A stretch of 64,000 bases of DNA from the NCBI RefSeq assembly GCF_050436995.1, contig NC_134751.1, forward strand, positions 6,882,001 to 6,946,000, in the 5' to 3' direction. The stretch comes from Anticarsia gemmatalis. Taxonomy: Eukaryota > Arthropoda > Insecta > Lepidoptera > Erebidae. Position 1 is the first letter of the stretch; each line of letters starts with the position of its first letter. Under the pieces are notes generated by a model. The model was not told the origin of the DNA. It ran no database searches and saw only the letters and a program-made list of their open reading frames with translations. Shown in pieces: positions 1 to 13,870 of the stretch. The position numbers were made by a program, and so were the translations under genes.

Positions 1-3000
1 TGACTGTTGCTTGTATAGACAGAGACACGAAATGAGTAAGGATCTATCAAATCTATCTTACCGTGTAAGCTGTCTTACACAGTTTTTCATCCAAGTATTA
101 TTCGCGAAGTGAACACTTTAGTATGACATTTAAATCCATTTAATTGTATAAGTTAATATTACACTGCCACCCACACAATTAAACTGAACCAAGTACAAAC
201 TCAACAAAGAAGTTTATAGCCAACTAAAAATTACCCGCCAACTAAATAATAGAGAGCATTTATAATTTATGTAAGATAAACAACAAATTAATTGTTTAAG
301 ATACTTCGGCAAGAAAGTTTCGTTTTCCTGTGAACTTTTCTCGTTACATAAACAGTGTCGAATAACGCCAGTGTTATGATTTGATCCCTTCTATTTACCT
401 TACAACTTGAGAGCGCCGATCCGTACAATTGACTTTATTGAAACAAATTATATTTTCTTTATAATAATGCGTTAAATATAAATTGGAATAAGAGATTGAG
501 TCACGGCAAACGTTTAGAAGGTAATAATTTTATTAGAAATAAAAATATCTTGATAGGACTTAATTCATTGTCCCCTGACATAAACATAATTATGTGTAAA
601 ACTACCCAGGTGTAAATCAATAAACAAAAACAAATTGTGTGGTCATGATTAGATTAAACGCGTATTAATATAACAATCTAAAACAATTTCAAAACCTTAG
701 TAAGAATAAAATGAAATGTCTTTATATAGAAAATATTTCAAAATACTTTTTTAAATTGCAGCAAATTAATGAAGCCATAAAGCTTGCAGAAAAGTTTGCG
801 GACAGGCAACTGAGTTTATTTTTAGAAGTTATTCGATCTGTCTAAAACTGTAATAAGACTGACATTGCTCTGACTGAACCCTAGCCTGTGGACAGTATTT
901 TTAACAAAAATACTCACTTTTTATAAATATATATAAATAACAAAAATAAGGGCCAATTTTCGACAAAAGTACGGACGCTAGAGCCTTAATAATAGTCAAA
1001 CAATGTTAACAAAACGTTAAGCATAACAGTAAACGTAGAAGTAGACAGCAGTTGTACAAACGGCCGATTGGATTTGAAACAAAGCTAACGAACCGTTGAA
1101 TCATGTAAACAGGGGCCAAGACGACCGTCTTGTTTATCCACACAGCCTTTGCTTCATTAGGATCCAATTTACTGTCAACAAATTAATCCCCTTTCAGTGC
1201 TATTGTATAACCGATACCGTTTTACTGTTATCCGATGATAAACAGTCGTACTAGGTATTCATTTTCACTAATTTGTGATACGACCGGGATTCGCCTAAGT
1301 GTTTGTATCCGCCGATGTATCTCGTGCTTTATTACAGTGTTCGGTGTAAGTAGCTCACACGTTGGTTCAATTGCTTCTGAATATCCAGGAATTAGCAATT
1401 GGGTTTGAAATTGAAAGCAGCTTTGTTTACTATGCGGCGTGTTCTTGTCGGTTTACGTATTGCTGTTCGGTAATAATGCTTTATAGCTTCGGGTATATGC
1501 GTTCCGAATTTAACTCGATTATTGATTACTTTCTTGAATTTTCATATAAAATTATGGCACAATGGACATGTAGCCAACCGCTAATAAATACACACGCACC
1601 GTGTACTTATTCCGATAGCTTTTTTAGCTAAAGATTAGCCAGTTACATACAATCCTCTAGTGGTTTAATTGTCTCTCATTAACAAAAAATATTCTACTTA
1701 CACTATTTGAATAAGAAACTGTTCTAAATTCACATTTAATACAATAGTGTTACGCAAAGCGAAATTGTTCACTACTTGTACCACTCAAGAAATTCAATAA
1801 CAATGCGAACGACTGGAAATACGATAAGCAAATTAAATAAACAAAACAGAGCAGAACAAGACCATTCTCTCATTTTCAATAGTCTGGCTAATAAAGGAAA
1901 TCATTGAATAACCCAAGCAGTTCAAGAAAGCAAACGGCTAAGCGGAACACAATGCATCACAACCGGGAACTTTTCTATTGTTGACTTTAAATTAATTGCT
2001 TTTCACTGAATTTATAAATAGAACTCAAGAATGAATATCTTGCTTGCAAAGTGCGCAATCAGCCAAACGGAATCTTGAAACTACTGAGATAAATAATTTG
2101 ACATCTTTGAGCTTGCAGAATGCGCTTTTGTTTATTGCAAAGCGTTTTAGAATTTAATGTCTGATTCTAAGGAATTGGAAACATTTCATTACTGGATATT
2201 GATTTTAATTTTAGCGTGACAATGTTTGTTGTAAGCTGACAGATTTTTTTACTTTTAGGGTGAAGATTTTTATTCACAGGTGTAACTTAAAGTTTAAATT
2301 GAGGTTGTTTTTTTTATTCTAAGCACATGTCGGCGTGTATTATTTTTTCTATCAAATCATATTTTGGGATGCTACAATTTGAAAATTTTTGGGTAAAAGC
2401 AAAGGTAATTTTCAACTTATTCCTCAACAAAATGATCGCTTCATCTAAAACAAATCACTTCGTTGTACTAAAAGTGAGTTGAGTAAAGCTATTCTCATTG
2501 CGAGATGTAATTACAGGTCTGTATTTGCAAATTAATTTAAAATACGTGAGCGTCGAGTAAAGCAAACGTTGTTTGCAGTAGGTACCTGCAATAAATTGCA
2601 ATTAGGAAAGCTGTTGTGTCTTGTTATCGAGTTAGCAGTCTTCAAGTCCCTCGTCGCTTCACGAACACTCCAGCATAGCGGCGAACGAACGAATTAATAG
2701 GTAACATTGTTATTACATCGAACATTTCTATACGGGATGAATATGACGCACTTTTGAGTATACGATATGTTTTGATACAGCGTTTCGGATTGTCTTAGAC
2801 TTATTCTGTGAGGTAAGTACGAGCTACTGGTACGCCCATTTAAAAAGAATGACAGTGAGAAGAATTTAGTTAAAAGTAAATAAAAGATGCGTAAAAAATT
2901 TGTAAGTTGAGAGTTTATATTTATACAGAAGAGTTTGAAGAAACACTAAGCATTACACGTTTTTCAAAAGTGATAATGAAGTTAAAATCCCCTACTTGAA

Positions 3001-5344
3001 TTTACAAGTTAGATATGACCATAAATATGTAAGACTAAGAATCAAACTAATGAGTGTTAAGATTGCGAGTTTTGTTTGATTTACAACCCACCGTATAAAT
3101 TATTGGAGAGGAAAAGCACTAAAAAAAAAGTTGCGAAGAAAAACAAAGAACATCTATTAGTTAAACGTCAACAAATAAGAATAATGTCTGACCCTAACAT
3201 GACAGCTCTCTTGTAAATCATATAATGGGCAGCGATATTAAATTTGTATTCAACGTTTCTGCAATCAAAGTTGCCTTCCTCAAGAATGGAACAGTCACAG
3301 ATAAAATAAACGCCGAATCTTTCCTCGTAAATCTGTCAGCAAAACAATTCGTACCCTTTCACGAGCAATAAAATGCTACCAAGAAGAGAGGCAAAGAAAA
3401 AAAGTATCATAAATATAAGATTCATTTATATTCGTTCAGCCGACCCTTGAGGGGGAAACTGAGACCGCCAGTATCGAAAAAACAATGTGATCAACATTTA
3501 TGTCAATAGTATAAAAGAGAGTTCACATATTCTGCTGAATCGGGAAAAACGTTAAACGATAGTATTGGGAATTGTGTGAGCAGTCCAAATGTTGGCTCCG
3601 TTGTGAAATAACATCATGCGCTGTGACTGTCGCATGATTCAATTTTATATTCAGATTATTTGGAACTAAAAAACAAGTTCAATAACAGTTATATTTAGGC
3701 GGTAACGTTAATTAAAAGCTTCTGTCGATGCTTTCAACTCGAAACCAACATAAAGCAAAGTAATTTTAAATTAAAATCCAACAAAAACCCCAATCCCTTT
3801 TTGACCACCGATCAATTGAATGTTTTCGGCTCTTTACGCCATTGATTTTTCATGTCCTTTGATCTATTCTAATTTATCCGAGTGTTTTAGGTTGCGATCG
3901 CGCCAGATACATGCTATAGGTCGGTGGTCAATGGATGTCTTCTACATGAATACATACAATTTGCGTAGTGGAAAATAAATTTTAAATAATTTTTTTATCT
4001 TTAATTTTACATTCCAATCGGAGTAAGCTCGCTTTCGTGGAATTTAAAACGTGTAAGAAAAATATTCAGAGTATTCTTATAATTTTTTATAGCAAAGATT
4101 TTCGTATTTAAAATCGTTGCTAGGCCTTTTATAATATCCACCATAATGTTACAGAGTTTAATTCACCCTACATTGAAACAAAACAGTAGAGGCAGAACCG
4201 TGTGCATATCGTTACGCAGCGCTCACCCAAATGACATAATCCCTTAGTCGCATTTTAAATCGTCCGTTAAACCTACGGCAAACGAAGGGGTGGGGTGGAA
4301 ATATACTACATACACTTTATAACTCCATGATAAAGCCAACCAGCTCAAACGCTATAAGAATAAAATTAAATTATGTCACGTATACCTACATTGTTATGGA
4401 TTTTACGTGCAACGGAGTCAACATTGCTTTATGTGAAATTTTCACGAAATATTTTAATGGATATGTGACATTTAATACCAGCTGTATGGTTGTTACTGAA
4501 TACGGTGCATTCGGAACAGTAATAAAACTCAATTATGAAAGCGTTGTTACAAAAAAGATTGCACGTAATAAAATCTCATAAAAGTTCCAATCTTTCAACA
4601 TTATGGCTGTGAAATGGATTATGAATCGTTATTATAAGTTTTTGGCACCGATATGGTATGCGGTTGGCAATAACGCCAACTTTGAAGTCTTTGCACTTAT
4701 CTTTGCGCTTATAACACTTTAAGCATAGAAATCTAAAACTAATATTGCCGTGAGGATCACAATAAATACCAGTTAAACAGCGCTTAAACTCATTTTATGA
4801 AATATTCAACTAAATTAACATTAAACATTATTACGTAATTAATTTCGAAGTACTCGTATTAACACGGAAATGACAACCAATCATAAAACTACCTCATAAA
4901 AAGCCATTGGAAATAAAAAAAGAACCTCAAGATACAAAACATTTTACCCTTCAATATAAAGACGGGCTCCTCATTACCAAAACAAAAACACACCGTTAAC
5001 AAGCCAGTATCGTAGGTATAAAATTACGTCCGCTACACTGATCTACTCGATGCGAGTAACAGATGAGAGAACAAATCCGCCGTTAATTACCCATTCGTGT
5101 GTAATCTTTTAATTAACTAAGTGTAAACTTATTCGCGTCGGTGACAACACTCCCTTTATGTTTCTTGGCGCGTGCTACAATGTTGTTGTATCAATATGCA
5201 TACCAATCTGTTTATTTTATCGTATTATTGACATGAGATGTTAATCTTGAAAGTTGTAAAGGTATGGAACTTGTTAAGAAGGGTTTTTAATCAGACTAAA
5301 AAGCATAAAAGACTATCAAACAAAATTACAAATGTATAAAACCG
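1..5344. other. gene-free AT-rich DNA
   Basis: No credible coding exon was seen: open frames are short, lack a signal peptide or a recognisable domain, and have no good flanking splice sites. No clear repeat family was recognised either. This could be intergenic DNA or a long intron of a gene outside the window. Confidence 0.5.
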
Positions 5345-5347
5345 TCT

Positions 5348-5595
5348 CCTCTGTGGCGCAGTCGGTATTGTAACTGACTGCTGATTTTCAGGCCTCGGGT
5401 TCGATTCCTGGGTCGGGCAAGGTACTATTGGTCTTTTCAAATTTATACTGTCATATTTTTTAATAGAAAACATTTTTTAACTTGCCAGGTAAATGAGAAT
5501 GGGCTCGTCCCCTATTACATGAGCCTGTATAACGTAAGTGTTTCATTTCATACATCTCTGCCTACACCGTTGGGTATAACAGGCGTGATATTATT
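5348..5595 (+). mobile_element. tRNA-derived SINE, family 1
   Basis: A tRNA-like head has an A-box-like TGGCGCAGTCGG at about 5354-5365 and a B box GGTTCGATTCC at 5398-5408, the split internal RNA polymerase III promoter. After an AT-rich gap comes a tail around 5490-5595 that reads ...ACACCGTTGGGTATAACAGG. A diverged copy of this tail recurs at 16291-16378, which supports a dispersed family. The CDS-like minus-strand frame across the head (5291-5473) is a by-product. It is not a functional tRNA, because no acceptor stem closes around the head. Confidence 0.7.
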
Positions 5596-6384
5596 TGTTT
5601 TGGGATTGATAAAAAAAATATGTTTATTTCAACGTTCTTAAACAGTTATATATCCGTTTTTAATTTAGTAAGTTTTCAATTTCATTGAATAATGAATACA
5701 CACAATAAATTGTACGTACGAGTATGTTGTCGACGCGTAGAGATAGTGATCCTCTATCGAATTGAAAGTGCCCGAGGCGGATTTATTCCGTAAATCTAAC
5801 GTTTGATAGCATAGTCAATGAAGATTGGTAGAGTGCGTCCAGTTTTTTTGTAAGTGTATATATTTATTTTTATATAAATTACATTATAAGGTAACTGATG
5901 TGATTTAAATCATTTATTAACAATTATTTTAGTGCTAAAACTTCCTGTTTCGATATTTTCAAAAGAATATTTTAATATGAACAGTAAATCGTCTTAAACC
6001 AGTACCTAATTAACAGTATCTTAATTCCATCATCCATCTAGTTGAACCAGCATTCAACATTAAGTGCCTGAAACTGTACAATCGTACTTTATATTTCAAT
6101 CAATTGAACGTCATCAAACAAAATACAATCGAGTATTATTGCATGTGTCTTGTGCATAGCTAACATGGTTGCTTTATTGGCCGGAGTGTGCAATATAATG
6201 CTCTTTGGTAGGGCAGGACACAAAGAGAATCCGCATGTCACCGGCCAACGTCAGGTGGTGCCAACAGATTCATGCGAGAGGCTTTGCTCATTGTCTGTCG
6301 TGTAAGTGCATAATTGACAACGGTTTAGGCTTGTACACGCCTAATATGAACCCATTAAGGCATTTAACTTTTCATAAATAATAA
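5596..6384. other. gene-free interval
   Basis: AT-rich sequence between two SINEs. I see no exon and no repeat I can name. Confidence 0.45.
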
Positions 6385-6697
6385 TAAATTTAACCCCTTA
6401 ATGTCCCACTGCTGGGCAAGGGTCTCCTCTCGTAATGAGGGAGGGGTTAGGCCTTGAGTCCACCACGCTGGCCAAGTGCGGGTTGAGGACTTTGCATGCC
6501 CTCTATGAATGTATTAAATAAATTTTAGGCATGCAAGGTTTCCTCACAATGTTTTCCTTCACCGTTGGAGCATGTGATAATTATTTATAATACACACATA
6601 ACTTCGAAAAGTTATTTGTGTGTTGCCTCAGGTTCGAACCTGCGATCACTTGCGCGGGAGGTATCAACTAATACCACTCGGCTATCACTGCTCTCAT
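6385..6697 (-). mobile_element. tRNA-derived SINE, family 2 (full-length copy)
   Basis: Read on the minus strand, the element starts with a tRNA-like head: A-box-like TAGCCGAGTGG (complement of 6674-6684) and a B box GGTTCGAACC (palindromic core at 6631-6640). A body with the CATGC-rich stretch follows, then a tail reading ...CCCAGCAGTGGGACATTAA. A 5'-truncated relative lies at 44152-44435 and a tail fragment at 59303-59347. The body and tail match what I know as a widespread lepidopteran SINE. Confidence 0.75.
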
Positions 6698-6720
6698 AGG
6701 AAACTTTTTACTTACTTTAA

Positions 6721-6880
6721 CTGCACGTTTGGCGTGATGGTTAGTGGTCTCCTCGCCACAATAACCGTAGCGCCGCGTGTGGTGCGTTCGAATCCCACCG
6801 GGACAAATCTTTGTGTGATGAGCACTAGTATTTGTTCTGAGCCTGGTTGTCAATTTATCTATATAAGTATGCATTTAAAA
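6721..6880 (+). mobile_element. tRNA-derived SINE, family 3
   Basis: A third, distinct tRNA-derived head follows directly: TGGCGTGATGGTTAGTGG (A-box region, about 6729-6746) and GCGTTCGAATCCC (B box, about 6784-6796), then GATGAGCACTAGTATTTG and a tail rich in ATATAAGTATGCATTTAAAA. The 110-residue open frame at 6620-6952 runs through this and the previous SINE and is an accident of them. Families 2 and 3 lie head to head about 25 bp apart. Confidence 0.7.
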
Positions 6881-7629
6881 CGTATGTTTATCAGTAATAT
6901 GTTTACCATAGTAAGAGCTCTGCTTAGTTTGGAATCAAATGAACGTGTGTGAGTTGTCCAAAAAATATTTATTAATTTATTTTAATGCATATTCATGCTA
7001 GTATTGTGAATGAGAAACTGTCTTTAGTTGTTTGATTATTTTGTTTTTACAACAAAACTGTTGTGCCGATACCGATGGATTGTGTCAAGGTGATAAATTA
7101 TATCTTATTTTTTACGTGGTTATGTTTTTACAAATTTCGACGAGACAACATTTGTATTCCTTATCAATATTAACTTAGTCTCATTCTATTTAGCAAAGTT
7201 TGTTTTATCGTTTCCGCCACGGAACATGTTCTAACAAGAAATATAACGTATGTAAGACAAGCTTGGATCACTAAAACAGTTCCATGAAGGCGGTGGAGTT
7301 AGACGTTGCAAAAAAAATAGTTTGAGTATCATCTTACCAGTTGAGTACGGTAAGCCTGAAGATAAATGGCTGAATAATGGTATTTCATCATGTCCATGTT
7401 ACGTAGAGCATGTAAAATATATGTGCACACTATTCTCATGGGACTTGATTACAAACGGCTTGATTTATTTTGACATCGGTCACTATGTTCAGTGAAAAGA
7501 AATATGATCGATTGCGTCAATAAACACAGCATAATGAATCCCAAAATAGATGACCATTCCACCCATCCAATATCATTAGTCAACACCCACATTAAATTAT
7601 ATTTAGGAGCTTCATTCGTGCTCATATTT

Positions 7630-7661
7630 CAAAGAAAGAAAGAAAGAAAGAAAGAAAGAAA
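7630..7661. repeat. (AAAG)n microsatellite
   Basis: About eight tandem AAAG units. The following TAGTATTTATTGAACACACAG resembles the end of a non-LTR retroelement lying in minus orientation, but only the simple repeat is certain. Confidence 0.8.
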
Positions 7662-10600
7662 ATAGTATTTATTGAACACACAGAAACCATATCAAAACAC
7701 AATAATATTAATATTAAATAAGCAGCGTCCTGTGTGCCAACAGGGAGGTCACTCAGCATTATGCTGGTTGTGACAAACCACAACACAGCGCTGGTTTTCA
7801 GTGACCACCCTAAATGACGCCATTTACGGGAGCAGCAGAAACAGAAAAAAAAACCATTGTTTACAAACTTACTTGTATACCCATCGCCAACAAAAATACC
7901 CACATATTAATTGAAAAAAATACTACGAAAGCGAAATATCTTCACAAAAACTATTTTATTTTGAGCTAAAAGTAAACCAATAAAGAGAAATATAAGGATC
8001 AGTGTTCACACCACATAATGCAGTAGTTAGAACTGCTAATGAAGTTAAACTGACGTGTAGTTCGATGCGGGGTCATTACCAACGGTACATTCGAAGTCAG
8101 ATCACGCGCGCCCCCATCGCTCCACTGCGCTTGTCTAGACGCACCCTTATAATTCAATAGAAATAAATACAGACGCCAATTATAAAGATTGTTCACAATT
8201 AACAAAAGTCCTTTACTATAAATTAATCAATTTGAATACACACTTGAAGAGTTTGGGTTAAAACATAATAATAATTCGTAGAAGCCTCAAGAAGTTGTTT
8301 GTTAGTCATAATATTGATACTTATAAATTATTCCAAACTATTTTACTGCAAAACAAAGTATACTTGACCTTGCTACTCGTATTTTATCGAATAATGAATA
8401 ACTAAAGTTTTTTTTTAAACCTTCTAGTCACCCAATTTTCGACCTTTCCACAAACGAAGGGCGAACCCGTATCAAAAGATACGTTTCTAAGTACATAGCT
8501 AATGAAAAATGATTCAATCCTCATCATAATACAGAAATGGCATTCCTTATTGAAATGAAATTTTATTTAAATTAGAAAAACTAAAGAATCTCCGTTTCTT
8601 CGACTGAGTGAAATAAAAAAGTGAGCGAGATGCATAAACGCGTTCAAGCTCAATTGGCCGACCGAGCAAAGGAAATCGTGCCTTCGATGTTCGTTTACGT
8701 TTTATTGCCTCGATTTAACTTCAGAAATTCTATTATAATATATTTATAGGCGTTCTACGGCAAGTGTCTTGAACACGGAATAAGGACATGAAAATATATG
8801 AACGTTAGATGTACGCGGCTCGTAGATTCCTCGTAGCAGTTTATGCTTCGTAGCGGAAAATACTGTTGCTACAATATTATTTCGATAACTGTGGCAATAA
8901 CTGACTTTAAAAATGTATTCTTGTGCTCAAAAACTTTGGTTTTAGGATTTTATTATAAACTTTTGAAGTTTAATTCCTAATTATTTTAGTCAATAATTCT
9001 TTATTCTAATAAGTATTCAATTTAACCTTTACAATAATACAACGATATTGCCCATTCGACGTGAATAATGACAGTACTACTCAAATCAAATTCTAATAGT
9101 AATGCAGACAGGCAGAAGATTCGAAGTAACTTGATTATTTTTTGCATGAGTTCCTACATTCGTAGGAGAGCGACGCTTGACTCGTAAAGCGGCTGGAGCA
9201 CAATAAGCCGTGGCTGTGGAGTCAACTTGTCTGTCATATCTAGTAATGGGAACACAGCCCGCATGCCGCGTCTTGTCGCTTTCACAGATCTAGCGCCGAA
9301 TTAGGTTTGTAGGCACTAAACACAATAGACCCTAATACATGGTATTGACAATAAGGAACGATTACGAGCGATTACGAATTGTATATTATGTAATAATATC
9401 TTTTTTCATTGGATTTATTCCTCATTTGCATTAATACAAATTCATTGTAACTAAATAGGTACGTAGCATTTATACAAATTCATTGTTGCAAAATAAATCT
9501 AAAGTTAGATTATAGTTGAAAGCGAAATTACATTTTGTACAATGAGAAAATATCAAACGGAAAATATGCAACATTCAGTTAACATTATTCATTTCAAACA
9601 CAAAACATGAAACCGCAATGATACAAGTAAAAATAACTTTTAAGCAAACATAGAATTTTTAACGTACTTTTTTCACAGTACCTTCTTACAGTGTTGAAAG
9701 CTGTTTTGAACTTACAACCTTCCGTCTTCATGCCTTCCAGCAAAAAGCAACAGAGTTTTAAAACAGGAAGCCAACACTTTAAAGAAGTTAAGTGGCAAGT
9801 TAGCGGTCTCGCTTTTATTTATGAACTGTTTAAGACTGCCAACGGTCATTCCACTACCATTATTTTTGTTTCTCGTTATGATTATATTTAAATTTGTTGT
9901 ATTCAAAAAAGTCTTAGTATCCACTGCAGGCAAAAACAAAAATGAGAAAATCGAAAAGAATTTAATTCATGATTTCAGTTTCAGAAAATATAATCTTAGT
10001 TGCGTGAGGTAATCATAGTAAGTAGTAGCGATAATGAATTGATCACTTCAATAATATGATTTATTAACTATTAAGTACGTCAATGACTTTTATTTTGTAA
10101 CCCTAATTCTTGATTTAATCTTCGAAGGTAACGACGTCAAAAATGACGCAATAACGTCTCACAAATTGTATCCTTGTGTCGTCATAAAACCTATAAGAGA
10201 AACAATTTTCTCCATGATAAATTGAAAATAATAATTTTATGGGCTCTTTAAACTCGGTGAGAACTGCTGTTAAAAGTGGGGCGAACACGTTTTATCGGAA
10301 AACGCAGAAGCGATGATAATGGTTGGTCATAAAGAAGTGGCGCGCGATAGATTCCGCAAGTTACCAACTTTTGGGCCACCTACGCCCATTAGAGGGGCAC
10401 TAATGCGGTCGCCCTCTCAACTGCCCCAACACCACATTGCCGATGCCATTACGATTTTGTAGCATCGCGTATACATTAGTATTATAACATTCCACGCTCC
10501 AACAATGTTATTCTTATTTATTTTCATAGTTTATAAATATTCCAACAATCAATATTGAACTTACTTTGCTCGCACACGAATATTCTACTAAAAATAAACA

Positions 10601-11826
10601 TTGGCGCGTGAAATAATTTATTAAACACAAAGTTCCGACATTCAAGCGAGCCACAATAACACAATATAACGGTTTCCAAAGGTCAATTTATTCATAAGCA
10701 ACGTAAACATTTCTAATACTAAACTTGGAATAGTAAGAACGTACATAAAACAGAAACCCTATGTAACATAAAACCCGTAGTCGGTTGTAAGGGGAATAGT
10801 ACCAACAAAATGTTACAATCTCATCTTATCCATTCAAATTTCCGTTTTCTAGCAACGCAAAGAAGAACATCCGTCCGCTTTGATTCTGTGAACGTATTAG
10901 CATTGGATTTGAATAGAACAAACAAAGGGTTTGCTCGAGACAGTGTGCTTTCGTAGGCGATTGTAAATTCAGCGTATCGTAAAAATCCGAGTTCCACTCA
11001 CTACCCATCTTTGGCTAAAGTTAAATACGTATTCGTTAGAATATATTTTGTTCTCCTTTAACACTGAGATCAGATGTAAAAACTTGCTAACCATTTTTCA
11101 GCTTAATGGTCACAAATGAAAATGCTTAGAATTGTGTTCGAAATTTGTCATCGTGCTATGACACAAAGAAGCTGATTTATGAAATAAAAACCGTGACGCC
11201 CGCTGCAGCTTGACAAATAAAAATGACAAAAAATATAACAAGGACTTTTACCTCCAAATGACAATATTTTGAAGATCAGCTAAAGAAATATTAGTTAAGT
11301 TTTCGTTATACAAATAACTTATTTAGGATTATTCCAATTACTTACGCAAACAAATACTATACATAAAAGGTTTGAATTTAAATTGCAGAAACAAAAATAT
11401 TTATCTTTACAATACATGCTAAGCTAGCTTTACCATGGGCCATTGGTTTGTAAATAGTTATATTATTCAGAGTATTGATAGAATTTTCACGTTTCTGTAC
11501 GCAAAACTCAAAGCAGCCAGCAGAGAATACTTTGCACACCTGTAGGTATATAAGTTTTTAAAGCACATACATATATAGCCTTACAATGGACATTTCATTC
11601 TGATAGGCACCTTTTAAATACACAAATAATATCACGCATGTTATACCCGAGCAGAGGTGTAAGAAATACACCCGCGTTTCGCCATTAACAAAGTTAGTCC
11701 ATTGCAACGAGCCTATTGTATTTACAACTTTAATCTTTTAAACACGTAATTCAATATTTCTAATAAATTTTCGTATTCTAATTTATTTGTACGTGTATGT
11801 ATCTTCTTCTGAAGTGGTATTGGCAC

Positions 11827-11874
11827 ACACACACACAGACACACTCACACACTCGTACACACACACACTCACAT
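11827..11874. repeat. (CA)n-rich microsatellite
   Basis: Interrupted CA/CACACT tandem run, visible directly in the sequence. Confidence 0.85.
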
Positions 11875-12040
11875 AATACTCGAGACAAGTGTTTACATAA
11901 TATATGCAGTTACTAATACGCTTCTGCGATGATTATAATTATTAAGTGCTCTCCATAATGCATCGATGATCTCATTGACAGTGGACATTGCTATTTGAGG
12001 AATGGCGACATCAATACGTTATAATTATAATTTATATTAT

Positions 12041-12298
12041 ACTAGCTGACCCGCGCAACTTCGCTTGCGTCACATAAAATTTTTCCCCGTTTTTGTATCA
12101 TTTTTCACTGGTACTCTGCTCCTATTGGTCGTAGCGTGATGATATATAGCCTATAACCTTCCTCGATAAATGGACTATCTAACACTGAAAGAATTTTTCA
12201 AATCGGACCAGTAGTTCCTGAGATTAGCGCGTTCAAACAAACAAACAAACAAACAAACAAACAAACAAACTCTTCAGCTTTATAATATTAGTATAGAT
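12041..12298 (+). mobile_element. moth-type short interspersed repeat, family A, copy 1
   Basis: Starts ACTAGCTGACCCGCGCAACT, contains a conserved core (ACTCTGCTCCTATTGGTCGT), then a long (CAAA)n run, and ends TTTATAATATTAGTATAGAT. The same beginning, core, tetranucleotide run and end recur in five other places in the window in both orientations. It has no coding capacity. It resembles a non-autonomous retroelement with a simple-repeat tail; the class is not certain. Confidence 0.8.
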
Positions 12299-12496
12299 GT
12301 TATCATGATTTATTTATAGATATTATATTATTAGTGGCTATGTTTTGATATGAGAATGGTCAGTGCGACCGAGGTGAAACGATTGACAGATGAAAAACAA
12401 AGTAGTGATTTATTACGATTTCGTACCATTTTTTTATTCTGCGTTTTGACAGGTTATTTTATCATAACTTTTAAACTTTCGCGTTGCATGATTAAT

Positions 12497-12650
12497 ATAA
12501 TAAGGTACGGGAATTAACGCGAACGCATTTTACCTAGAATGCAATGTACAACCTACGACCACGGCGAGTGCAACCTGCGCCGAAACGTTGGGCATTTCAA
12601 GGTAAAATGCGTGTTCGCGTTAATTCCTGTATCCTATTATAGGTTATTTT
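12497..12650. mobile_element. MITE with about 38-bp terminal inverted repeats
   Basis: The left end (ATAATAAGGTACGGGAATTA...) and right end (...TAATTCCTGTATCCTATTAT) are near-perfect inverted copies, enclosing a GC-richer core with CGAAACGTTGGGC. The size of about 154 bp and lack of coding sequence fit a miniature inverted-repeat element. No clear target-site duplication was seen. Confidence 0.7.
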
Positions 12651-13771
12651 ATTTTTTAACAGATAAATAAGGAATTCATTTGTGTTGTGTAAATTTGAAT
12701 CTAGTATCAGTGGGAAAAAGCAAGCTATCCTCCAACAAGTACAACAATGGACCCATTTTATTATGTTAGCAATAATGTAAAACAGATCCTATAATGAAAA
12801 GCAAATGTTCACAAATCCTACTATCGGGTACATTTTACAAGCATGTATTCGTGCCGTCGGCAGATCTCCGCCCATATTGATAAATCCTCACAATCGTTCT
12901 GGCTTTGAGAATTGCACGCCGCTACCGTGCAACTTGTGTCTTGTTATACATTCTCTTTTGTGCCTTTCGTGCCTAATATTTCCTGTGTACATATCCTCTG
13001 ATCTTCAAATTCGCTTTGTGGTTCTCTAGGAAACAATATTCGCACAACGTAAGGGAAACAGAGAAGAGTCTTAAGATACGATAATATTACACAAAAAATT
13101 ATATAAGGTACATTAAAAACATAACTTCAAATCAGTATTTAGTCAAACAGGTTTTACATAGAATCATCGTTAACTATTGTCCAAAACTAGCAGAGACCCT
13201 TGTACGCAAAGTTTAAGGCTGGCGGAGGTATACGCAATTCGGAATAAAAATAAAGTGACTCGCAGGATTATGCAATTGACTGTGCCCTATTTGATACATC
13301 TACTTTATTTTGGAAACAAACATAATTTTTGTCTAGACAAATCGTGCACAACCAAGCTCTCTACAAAGTTATCGGATTACATCCAAAATTACTAATATAA
13401 CAATCGTTTATTTTTACACTTCTTACCTCTGTCTTTATTTTTACGCTTCAACGTTTGTAGTGTTAATAAAAGAAGATTGTTTCGTGTAAGCATCAAGAAC
13501 CTTGTCCTACAATCTAATTATCGTAGTACAAGTCCTTGAATATGGCCTAAATAGACTTCTACTAATTGCACTTCAGCCGCCTAATGGATAAAGGTCACTT
13601 TACTTTAAGTGAGTAAGTGGGTAGGTCTATATTCTTGTGGATTTTCGACTCTGTGTTTGACGAAAGTAAGCTTTATACAATTTTTTGACATATTTTTTTG
13701 GTAATCATGGAAATTTATCGATACCGTCTCTGCCGCTGTCGTTCAATAAAACATTCAACTTCTTATATCTG

Positions 13772-13870
13772 TTCAAAATCAAAATCAAATCATTTATTCA
13801 TTTAGGTCAAATATTGAAACTTATGATAGTCGTTACAATTACTGAATCTACCACTAGCTCGGAAAGAAGG
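13772..13870. repeat. probable retroelement fragment
   Basis: The stretch AAAATCAAATCATTTATTCA followed by CTACCACTAGCTCGGAAAGA resembles a motif commonly seen at the ends of lepidopteran non-LTR retroelements. It is known to me only by recollection, and there is no second copy in this window. Confidence 0.35.

Larger units (their letters stand above)
6881..12040. other. gene-free interval with minor simple repeats
   Basis: No supported gene. It holds an (AAAG)n run at about 7630-7661 that precedes a GC-richer stretch to about 7850, possibly the 3' end of a retroelement. It also holds a GC-richer segment at 10230-10450 that could be a conserved regulatory element (a guess from base composition only), and a CA-rich microsatellite at 11827-11874. 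Confidence 0.45.

Noticed and set aside
5348..5425. Functional tRNA gene
   Set aside because: A and B boxes are present but no cloverleaf with a closed acceptor stem can be drawn, and a SINE tail follows.
6620..6952. 110-residue plus-strand frame
   Set aside because: It runs through two adjacent tRNA-derived SINEs.
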